A DNA stretch of 64,000 nucleotides from Onthophagus taurus (taxonomy: Eukaryota; Arthropoda; Insecta; Coleoptera; Scarabaeidae), in the NCBI RefSeq assembly GCF_036711975.1, contig NC_091975.1, positions 3,846,501-3,910,500 on the forward strand, written 5' to 3'. The notes below the pieces were generated by a model that saw only the letters and a list, made by a program, of their open reading frames with translations, was not told the origin of the DNA and searched no databases. Of the stretch, positions 45,678 to 57,600 are shown piece by piece. Every line of letters begins with the position of its first letter. The stretch's first letter is position 1. The position numbers and the translations under genes were made by a program.

Positions 45678-48600
45678 ATGAACAAGTGTTGTCTCGATCC
45701 GGCTTGTTCGCATGCGATTGTCGCCGCCGCTCATCAAGAAGCTGCTAAATTAACGGACAAAGAGCGACAGATTATTTTAGGAGTGTTAAGAAGAAATGAA
45801 CAAATCCAAAGGGAGCAACAACAACGCGTTTTGTAAGTATATTTAATTTTATTTAAAACATTTCTGTATATATCACAAATTTGCGTTAAACAATTTAGTT
45901 GGCTAATTCGATTTTAACACATGATTTAACCTCTTGTTATTAATTTCTCTATTGAAATGAATTAATTACCGCGTCGTACTTGAATTGACTAAATAAGTCC
46001 CGCGGTATTAGTCATGAAACAATGAGATTTCAAAAGAGTTTAAACAGATGATGAAAACTTTCCTTTGACGGACAAACACAGAGACGCAGTATGTGTGTGG
46101 TCGACCAACACTTGGTGTAGGCGTGTTCCACGTTTTGCTCATTCTCGTTGTAATACAGAACTGTGGTTGCAGTGAGTATCCAATGTCATAAAAGAGATAG
46201 AGAGAAGTGGTTAAACTAAAAGATAAATTGTCACCGGAGGTGGGTTTTCAGTGGAAAATTTGGTATTTGTAGACAATGTTTTGTGCATAAATTTGCTTAA
46301 TTAAGTTGTTAAAATGTAAAACCAGAGTATTTTCTTAAGCTGGAAACAGAATGTGATTAAATAATAAATTCAATGATTCAATTAAAAGATTAAATTTTAA
46401 AAATCGCCTGATTTTATTTATGAATTTAATGAAACGTATTGTACACCAAAATAAAGTTAAATCTAGTCTTTTAAGCGATAAAGAACAAAATTTATTCGTT
46501 GATTTTTCCCATAATGAAAGCTTCGATACAGCCATACAATATTCAAGCCGTTTTTTTACTGAGGCCATTTTCCACTACTTAAATTTCCAGCTCTAATCCC
46601 CTGGACCACGTTTTTACGACGACTACTATTTCTTTTTTTGTTCTCGTTGTGTTTGTATTTTAAAGATATTCGTTAAATAATAAAACATTTTGTTATTTAT
46701 ACTAAACAAATTATTGCAACAATAAAATTTTACAAGAATTAATACCGGTCTACTTAATAATGAGGATGAAAAATTAATTGAAACGGTTAAAGTTTCTTGA
46801 ATTCTTTGTAAAATGCTTTGATTGAAGCGTTAATTAAGAAATATCTTCTAGGTATAATAAATATTTCGAAATAACATGAACAATATTCCTTGAGAAATAA
46901 TTTTTGGTGTTTCGAAGAAGGCGAATAAAAAAGGTGAAGTTTTCTGCAAAGGTCAACCTAAAAATTAACCTTGAGGTAATGGATATCGATTATTGGTCAT
47001 CGTTTGGAAACATTAACATCTGTTCAGAGACATATTATTAGCAAGATCTGACATTTGCTTTTGAAGATAAAACTTCGGGACGCTGCTATACAAATAACAC
47101 TAAATAACAGAAATAACAAAATATTTTTAATTGATATTGTTTGTAATATTTTTGAGATACACTTTACATAGCTGGATCCACAATCACTCCAAGGAAAAAT
47201 TACACATCCTTCTGCACTTCCATTCCATTGTTTAAAATCTTGCGAACTATCGAAACCAATCAGTTTTGACAGCTCTTTCCAACATTCAAACCTCGGATAA
47301 ACACCCTCCTTCAAGCAGCACTCATTCACCCCTCTCGATTCACTCTTAAATATCCCTCATAACTTCTTCAATATCATTGACCCCAAACCTATAACATTGT
47401 AGTACTTTCTCCATTCCAATGCTTCTTTCTCCAACTCCCATCCCTAATTACCTTTATTACTTCCCTTCTCAGTCTTTTCTTTCTTATTCATTTGGTAATA
47501 TACATCACTTGTAAATTAGCCAATTCAAATCATTAAATATCATCATCAAGATTAAAAGATGTAATTCTATTTAGGTAATTGTTTTTGGAACTAAAGAAAC
47601 CTAACAGTACTGAGTACTAATAATTTATGACATAAAGAAAATAGTATCATAATCGACCATTAATGTTTCTTAAAGTCGCCAAAGATATTTAACGCCAACT
47701 TAACATCCGCCAACCACCTGTCAGATTGGTTTGTTGTAAACCTTTCTCGTGGGCACTTGAATATAACTGTTCCATTAAGACGCATGCGTCGTTCAGTGCG
47801 CCTTGAGATCGCCTTAGCGGCCGCGCACAATCTCCTTTTTAACGCCAGTGTTGTTCTTCTGAAACCCGACAAACGACCATTGTTATTATCCCATCTACGA
47901 GCGAAAGAAGGAAAAGTGAACACACTACGGAATCTCCCCTTTGTTTCTATGTGAATTCAGTGAATTTTATGGACGATTTTGATGTGGTGACTTAAATTTT
48001 ACGCAATCGTGTTTACGTTTCAACCTACCGTTGAGCTCTCCAAGTGAAATAAGAAGAAAAAGTCTTCGAATTCTATTACAAGTTCTTTTGGCAAGTTCCA
48101 ACAAACTGTTTTCTTTGATAAAGACATTATTAAAAATGAAGGAAGTTTAAAAAAGGGAAAATCTGCGGAGAGTGGCAACTTAAACACAAGTCTTTATAGA
48201 GATTTACAACCGAGCCAAGTTCAATAACCCCAATGGTGTACTAAGTGGAAATAGCGAGTCGATGGGCACTGCAAGTGGGAAACACCGAAGAGAAGACCCG
48301 TGTTGTTGTCAAACTGTTTAAACGCAACAACATAGTATCCTACTATAACCCTCTTATTCCGGCGATGGTTTTTTTTAGTTTTTAAGAAAGTCTTCTGGTT
48401 CCGATTCTGACCTTTCGAACCTGGCGCCTATCAAGTCTATAAACACGTTCGATTCCGAGAGACAAAAGGCACGGTTTAAGTGTAACAATTGCGTAACAGG
48501 GTTTCTTTTCGCATAGAAAGGTACCCAACAACTACACAGTGTCTCCGTGAGTGACTGTGTGTGTCCGTGTGTTCGCACGGGGAAAGTATGTCAACGTGAT

Positions 48601-51600
48601 CTCTGTGGGCAGTTTTCTTATTATACTTCTCGTTTCTTCGTACCCCAGGATATAGTTATTGTGGAGAATGTCATAATTTCTATCTGGTTTTGTTATTATG
48701 GCGGCTGTGACAGCATTCCTTCCTACCGAAGATACTGGGTGAGTTATAAAAAAAATACAAAATCTTAAAATAATATTTTAAATCTCAAATTAACAGAGTT
48801 GAAATCCCAAAATTTTTCCAAATTTGGTATACTCAAATCTCTCTAAATGAACTACGAAATTCAAATCCATTAACAATTTCTTATCAAGGCACCAACCTTT
48901 AAGAATATGTAAATGTGTTTGGTCCCATTGAAGATGCAGAATTTCTGACTGCTATCTCCATTAAACTCTTTAATCTCTCTAAATGAACTACGAAATTCAT
49001 ATCCATTATCGATTTCTTATCAAGGCACCAACCTTTAAGAATATATAAAAATGTGTTTGGTCCCATTGCAGATGCAGAATTTCTGACTGCTATGTCCATT
49101 ACACTATAAATATGCGAATCAATGAGAAATGTGCGAATCATTATCAAAAATCAAATCGTGTGAAAGACCTATTGAATATATGCCGTAATGTATTAATAGT
49201 TTGAAACAGTTTCTATGATTTGATATTTATCAACATGTCTGAAACTGCCCACATTCTCAATGAAACATTTAAAACTCTTTGTCAAAACTTTGAAGGTATT
49301 TCTCAACGAGGATATTTAGTTTCCTACAAACCCAGTATATCACGGAGATTTCTTATTTGTATTTATTTATTGAAAGCTAACTGAAATATCCAAGTTGTTG
49401 ATCTTGAACGACTAAACAATCCCTTATAGAGCGCAGTTATATTACACATTTCGTTTATTTACTTTATAAGTTTAGAGTTAAATATCTAATATATCGATAA
49501 TAAAAAAAAAGATTTTAAATCCTATCCGGAAATCAAACATGCATTTCTGGTTATCCTCAATTAAATCATAATTAGGGATGGGTTTCCAAAACCTTTTGCG
49601 GAGGGTTGAGTGAGAAAGCATTATTAAATCCTATCGCGGTTAGCTCGATTCAAGCTTCAAGCAATTCATGTTTTGTATTATTATTGTATTGCACGTAGGT
49701 AGCTACTAACGCATTATAACATTACATTAATCGTGTATTCTGGCTTTCTGATTTGCGCATTATATTAGCTTTCGGTTATGAAAATGTGATGTTAATCAAA
49801 TAGTATTGTACACTATTTTCAATTTTGATTGTTGACTATGTTTGATTATAACTCAAAAACTAAAAGATATGGAAAAAAATGAGTTTAATAAAAAAGATTT
49901 CTTATTAAATACAGCATCTTTTATGCTAACTTTTTTTTTCTATTTCTTATATTTATTGATAAAATTGAAAATAATCTCATTTCTTCGAGATATTTTAATA
50001 AAAATTGCTATAACTTTAAACTTTAATATATTCACAAATTATTATAATATATTCTTATCAGATGTGATCCATCAACATCAACTTGTTACAAATTTACTTT
50101 CTAATTTGAATGTTATAAACATTTAAATTGGTAATTCATGTAAACTTTATGATTGATTACTGAAGACGATTTTATAAAACCACTTTATAAAATTGAACAC
50201 GATAACACAAAATATACCAATATCAAAATAATCACGTTGTTTGCATCGTGTTAACTTTAATATACAATATCATTTTTCTTTCATTATTATGTATCAATAT
50301 ATTATCTTTATTCCTCGAATAGGATATACGTAAAAATATCACCTATCTCAAGCCACCGTCTATAATTAACCGTAAATGGCGAATATAATTAAATCGATTG
50401 GTGCTGGTATCCTTGAAAATTTTATGAACCACGTGACTTAATGATGTGTCGTACTTATGTAAACATTCTGCGAAATGTTAATAAAATCACCATGTGTGTT
50501 ATGATGCGGATTCTAAGCAATGTGTTTCTGTTGGTTACGGGGTTATACACACCGTTTGGTCCTTGATATCTCGACAGACCCTTTGATGTCCATTCAACTT
50601 CTGGACATCAAAGGAAATTTAGCTATGACAGCGTAGGTTGAGGTAGTATGATTTTTTTTTACGAATTGTTATTGTTTGTCATTTATTCACGTGGAAATAT
50701 GTTTAGAAATCGTGTTAAAATAAAACGATTTCGCTTATTACATAATTGGCGTTAACCTTGACTTTTTTGCAATGCTCTGTTAAACAAAGAATAACAATAA
50801 CAGTCGGTTTAAAGTGATGAGATGAGTAATACAATTTCTTTAATCTTTACAGCATAATTTAGTTGACAAAAGATTCTAAAGAAAATGAAAATCACGTTTT
50901 ATAGAAATCTTAAAGAACATCAACCCCGGATGTTAATTTTAATTCTTTTTCAGATTTTTCTTTTTAAATTACCTCCGGCAATTTTAATTCTATAACTCTT
51001 ATGGGAAAACACTTTTTTTGAAATTTACACGCAATCCTCGTTTTAACAAAGGAAACGATAACGGTTTTTGGTCGAAGGCGGAAGTTCCCGGTTCTTCTGT
51101 TTTCACTATTGGTTAAATTGAGATTTATTGTAAATATTAGGTAGTACATTCCAATTAATTTTTTATCCAATTTTCAATCTATCAAACCGTTTACCACGGT
51201 TTAAATGCGCACTGTTAAGACCGATACTTTCTTAAAAAGACGTAAACGGATAAAAATCTATAATAGAAATGTGAAAACCGATAAGACCCCATAAAAGGTA
51301 CAATTGGAAAACTTTAAGAATCACGTACACATCGATTTTTGGTTAAAAACGTTCACCTTATAAAAACTTGTTTTTGCCTATATAAAAAGATTTAGTTTAA
51401 TTTTTTATTTTTTAGGAGATTAAAAGCGGAGTTGCAAAGTTTACGAAGAAAAGGTGCCATAAAAGCAACTTCAACCGATTTTGATAGCACAGTACCTGAT
51501 CCAGATAGATCTTGTGGGAGATGCAGGGTGGAATTAGGACGAGTTATAAACAGGGGAGCTTATTGCCGAGCTTGCAGATTAAAAGTTTGCAAAGGATGTA

Positions 51601-54600
51601 GGGAATATTCGCTTAGAACAACCGATTGGGTGTGCACAGTTTGTCATAAACACATGTAAGTATGAAATTTTATTTGTATTTCCTCACATCATTATTATTT
51701 AACCAAAAACGATGTAATAACCATTTGCAATACAAGTGTAAGTACTTGTAGTATCATCATAAGCATAACTATAAGCCCCAGGACATCTCTGTTTGAAAAA
51801 TTGGGGATAATTTACTGGCCAATCACTTGATCTGCAAGTTTCAGGCGTTCCATGTGCTCCGCGACAACAATATTGATCAGTGTTGAAAGCCAAACAAGCT
51901 GATTTACAACCAATAGCATATCCAGCACTTCCAATCAATTGTAATTCACTTGGACAATCGTTATTTATGTAATAATCGCAGTAAGCTTTTTTACAACCAT
52001 AGTCACCATCAACACCACCACCATTTATTGGTTCCATCTATATTTAAAATTAATTTCATTAATTTTAATTCTATCAATAACAGTTAATCATATAAAATAC
52101 ATACCGAGACTTTTAAATTATATCCATCAACTAATGAGATGTCGTAATAATCGAGACCACCCCATCCTCTAAGAGTGATTTCTGCCAAAGAAACTGGGGG
52201 AGCACCACCGTTTCCATTGCATTCTAATTTAGAACCGCAATCTCCTGTTTCACAATATTGAGTGTCGTAATTACACCAAGTTCTTGCCCAGAATCTGCCA
52301 GCCCAATCATCCGGAGCTTGAATACTTGTCTAAAATGGTTATTAAATTTATATATCGAATATTAATCAACACTTAACTTAACATTAATCGAGAGTTAACT
52401 CTGAGTTGTTGTGGTAATAAATCAAAAACGAGTTTTGTAAAATTTTAATAGAACATTCATCGATTTAATCACCTTAATTGAGATCACCTCAATTTTATAA
52501 AACTCGATTTGCGTCATGTTAGCTTCAAACCTTCGGTAACCAATCGATGATTAAGTGTTTTTTAGAAACCCGCTTTTGTAGAAAAATTTTTCTCTATGAG
52601 ATACGGTTTTTTAATATAATATGTATAATTATTCTTATGTAGAGTAGTATTCAAAAAATCATAACTCCGAAATTTGAAGATTTGAAGAAATGATCTTCAA
52701 CACACTAAATACTAATTAAATTTGCTTTAAATTGCTTTTTACTTCATAATGACATCTCAATTGGATTTTGAGATACGATTTAATTTACCAACTATTTTAA
52801 ATTCTGTCGTGACAAAAATAATGTTGTGAGCGTAATTATGAATTTCTATGAAATAATATTACCTCGCTATTAGCTTCCAATACAAATCCTCCGTTGGCCA
52901 GTGGAGCTTTATTAGCGTTTCCAAGAATACCAACCCAAATTGCCCCAATTTCGTTATTGCGAATTCGGAATTCAACGCAATTAGCAACAACGAACGTCGT
53001 TGCGACAAAAACTAAAGCTTTCATCAACATTTTCGTCTTTTTTACAACTACCTTCGATTTGGTGCTCTCCTTAATATACCCGTTGTGTTATCAGCTCGCT
53101 CTTGAAAACATTTCATTATTAGAATGTTATTTAAAAAAAGAATACTCGAGATAGATGTAACGAGATTAAATTAAAAGATATCTTGGAGTACTTATTTTCG
53201 CGTTTAAATTAGTTAATAATATCGATTAAAATCTGTTTGGTTGAGTCGCGAAATTTTTACATTTTTCTCCCTTTTCCTTTTTCTCTCATTTTCGGATCTT
53301 ATCAGGTTTGTATTATTCTCGTTTATTTCCCTGGAGTACTCTCCAAAGAGGACAAACTAATTAAAGGAGGTGATGTTGAAAATCTAGATGGAATGAAAGA
53401 ATCGGACAAGGAATTTTAATTAAGAGAAATGTTGTTTGTAGTAGATATTAGAGATATTAAAGTAAGATAATTTAAATGACTTTTAAGTTATCAGTTAAAA
53501 TTACAAAGAGATACTTGTATTTATTAAAATAAACAACGATTTTAATGAAAAAAGACAAAGATATTTTTAACCAGTAAGTACCTCTCAATAAAATCGATTT
53601 TAGCGCAGGTGTTTCGAACTAAAACCGCATTAAATGGAACCTTCCCCGTAAAGCTGATTAAAATTGCATATGTACATCGAGTTCAATTTACCTCTTGTAT
53701 ATGTATATCTTTTCATTAATGCTAAAGATTTTTGTCATTTACGTTTTAAGGAGGGACATTTTAAACCGCGAACGCTTTAGTTAATTTTTCACGTCCACCA
53801 CAAAGTAAAATTTATTACCCCTTTATAATTCAATCTTTCCTCTCAACCATTTTATATCTTTCAGGGAAATTCAAGCAGCCTCGGGGGAATGGATGAACGA
53901 ATTCGTTCGTCGTCCAAGTCGACGTCGCGACAATCGAGTTTACGTTCCTGCAGCTGACATCATTATCAGAACCTTAAGAAGATCTTGGACCATATCGAGT
54001 AAATATAACATTATTTTCTACCTATGTTCTTAAAACTAAATTCGTTTCTGTAGATCCAACCCCGCGCTGGAATAATCTAAGAGAAGCGCCAGAAATGCGC
54101 CCCTACAGCAGTTTACCCCGAGGTCAGGATATATCAAGTTATCCATCGTTAATAGCTCATCAAAAAACGGAAAATTCAAATCAAGATTCAAATCAGGACG
54201 ATTCAAAGAAACATTCCCCAGCTAAAAGATCCCATAGTGAAGATGTTTATTCCGATCGAAATGTTATCGACGACGTAAAAGAAAGTAAAATTGAATCGCC
54301 TCCGGTGAGAGTAAACCCGTTGATTAAATTTGCTGAGCGAAGACAAAGCGAAAAGTTAACAAAAAAGAAATTTTTGAAAATTCAAACGGATAAAAAGGAC
54401 GATGAAATAATAAGTGGTGAAAATGTTGAACAAAACGAAATAAATAAAGAAACGAAAAACGAAAAAATACCGAACGAGAACAATATCATTGCGAATCAAC
54501 GAGAATTAATAGAGAAAAATGTAAACGAAAAACGAGTTAGTTTCGATGACCACTTTCAAAGAAAATTATTAGAAAATAAGGAGAAAACAGTTAACGATAA

Positions 54601-57600
54601 AAATAATCTAAATATTCCCGAAGATAACGATTTGGATGCTAATTCTAATAAAGAAAATAAAGACGAAGCTGTTCCTGTTGAATTATGCGATATAGAACCT
54701 TTAAGTGGAACCGTTTTTCGAAAAGTTACTGTGAGAAGGCGACGACAAGATATGAGAAAGATGCAAGCTATTGATAACGGTAAGAAATTTTTAAATTTAG
54801 ACTTTTATTATCAATTGGTGTATAATAATTTGCTTACTAAACGCTAACTTAACTAACTATAATTTAACCTTTGTGTGAACAACCTCTTTACAAACTCCAT
54901 GCATGTTATAGAGCACAATTTCAAACTTTAAATTACCTCAGGGCATATTTTGCTTGAAGTGGATGGAAAGTTGCGGTTATACCGCGTACAATACCTGTAA
55001 AATAAACTTTTTTGCATATAGGTGAACTTATTCAATCATATAGGGAAGTTTTGAAAAACTTGTTCTGTTATAAAAAAGATTATTTAGTTTTTTACTATTT
55101 ATCCTTTATCCATCACCACTTCTTTAGCTTCTATCCATCATTCTTCCTCTCCTCACCTGTATCTGTATCTGCCAAACTTGTTGTACTTGCTGTTCCTTTT
55201 AGCCTAATTATATCTCCAGTTGTTTACTATAGATGTAGTTCAAAATGTTTTCCATCCTCCACTTCTTCTCTAACCTTTTTTAATTCTTAGAAATTTCATA
55301 TCCATTGCATGGATCTGGGTTTGTTCCTCTCTGTAAATATCCACGACTCGCTTCCATACATTAGTTTTAGTACAGTGTGTTAATTAATTATCGTACCCGA
55401 CGCCATCATTGCAAGTATGCAACCAATATCACAGTATTAGTATTGCAATATACAAATCGCATATACTGTGATATTGGTTGCATACTTGCAATGATGAAGT
55501 CTTCCACTGTACTTCCCTTAACGTCTTTTTTCCCAATAAATCTTTTCGTTGGTGCAAAGTATGTTTTAATAGTCTTCTCTATTCTTTCGTTTACATTCTT
55601 CTCCTGTTTCAAATAGTTGTAGTGTTCAAGCTACTCTAACACTTTGTTCTTAATTTCGATTCTCAAATCTCTCTTTGAATTCCACTTTATTCCCTGTAAT
55701 TGCCACAATGTGCGTCTCCCAACCAAATTTTTATAACCCAACCTTAGACCTTAGACCATTGCTTGTTCTTTTGTTACATTCCCTCATTATATCATCCATT
55801 ATCACCATAAAAAGGAACAGACTCATAACTGCTCAAGCCTTCTCTGGTTTAGTCTTTAATCTTATTAAACGCGTTCTCTAAGTCCAGTCTGGGCTTATTT
55901 CTTCTGTATTATTATTGGGTTCTTCACTTCATAGATACTAAGTGTGATACATAAAGATAGGTCAATCAAAAATCAATCAGAGAAGTATTTATTTTGATAA
56001 AAGTTAACTTATAAGCTTTTATGAAGTATATTTGGTTGCCTATAGAACAACAAAATGATCGTCTAAACTCCATAGTAGTAAACTTTAAAAAAAGGAACGA
56101 AACAAAGCGAACAGGTAAAAGTGAAACGACGCGAAACGAAGTAGTGCTCGCAGACGCGGAAAGTTAAATCCGGGTTACTAACCTTGCCAGAAGAGCCACA
56201 GGCTAAACTCTATGAGTCACGTGTTTATTTGGTGGGACTTGTTGTATTTTCTCGGAACATAAAAACTACCTGAGCACCCACAAATTTCCATAATTTTTTT
56301 TAATTTTGTAATTTAACACGTCGTTTCATTATCACGATTTAAAAAGTGAAATGAAGTTGTTTTTTTGAAAGTTTATAAATTCGTTTAATAAACTTGGTGT
56401 TGTTATTGTTATTGCTTCAAGTAAATCGACGGAAATCGACAAAGGCCACATACATAATGTATTGGCTCGGTTTACCTCATTTCTTTTTTTAAAGAAAAAA
56501 TTGTTCTATATATAGACTCAATCGTATATTTTATCCATTCAGGAACAATGCCCATTCAATAATTTATCCCGTTTTAATCTATCTCTCTTACTAATAATAC
56601 CAATTAATAATATACTTGACTAACAACGCTTGTATAATTTTTTGTATGATTTTCTGTACTGAAACGGTTTCTGCTTTTGGTGCGGAGGTGGTTCGTAACA
56701 ATCGCGTGGGTTCGAGTCCAAGAAATTGGCACCTCGACTTCACCTTCAGTGTGTTTCTCAGGTTGGCGACGTCCGGATGCGGATCTCCTGGACATTTTAC
56801 TTCCCGAGGGTGACGATTACAAATTAGTCTTCATCAGTTCAGACAGTTCGTCAAAAGAAGAAGACGTCGACGATAATGATTCTTCATCGGCATCCAGTTT
56901 TCCTATAGACGATTGCGATTGGGATTATTTCGAACCCGGTGTAAGCACATCAAGAGTTTTAAGTTGGAATTCGCCGTTCGGTTCACCAAGTGTTTATAGA
57001 AGAGATTTGGAATCACCCATTGAGTCCCCATTGGTTTGCAGAAGGAGTTCCGCTACGACAACAGACGATGAGAGAAGAATCGATAGTGAAAGTCCTTCGA
57101 GTGACTATAAAAATGAAAAAATCGAGACTGAAGAAGAAATGAGTGTAATGGGTGATGTTTCTTCGTTACAATGTATAAATTCTTGTAAGAGTTGTGGTTG
57201 TACGCAAACCCAATTTGTTCCATTTCCGGTTCCAGTTCCAATTCCGGTACCAATACCGACATTATTTCCACAAGAATCGTTAGTTTTCTTTAAAGAAAAT
57301 TACGACAACCTTCTAAAATCGCGAATGAGGTGTCCGCGTTCTATATTACCCATATTCAACCAAGCCGCGCTTATCTGGCCGTTGATTAACGATGTAGATA
57401 ACACCCAGTTGTTATCAGCCTTACTACAAACTGAGTTTGCGAACCAAGCGAGCGAAACACCAACGTCGAATAGTACAGGTGAACCAACAGAACGTAACGA
57501 GCACGTTGAGTGTACCAGTGAACGTCCGAGTGTTAACAACGAAACAACACCAAACGAAGAAAAAAATGAAGAAGAAATGAATCCCGAAAATTTCGGCTAC

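Larger units (their letters stand above)
45833..51415. other. 5.6 kb first intron of bitesize-like gene
   Basis: AT-rich, with a probable LINE fragment (47330-47500), a 136-bp tandem duplication (48837) and a hairpin with TCF-like sites (50580). GC-richer patches near 47700-47950 and 48400-48720 have open frames on both strands without domains. No nested gene was recognised. Confidence 0.45.

Noticed and set aside
47024-47329. Minus-strand frame with CC..C..GC..C and a hydrophobic end, reminiscent of a tetraspanin loop
   Set aside because: Spacing does not fit tetraspanins, no other membrane segments or exons are found, and it adjoins a probable LINE fragment.
56705-56720. GGGTTCGAGTCCA resembling a tRNA T-arm
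   Set aside because: No acceptor stem or D-arm at the right distances; it lies just upstream of a coding exon.
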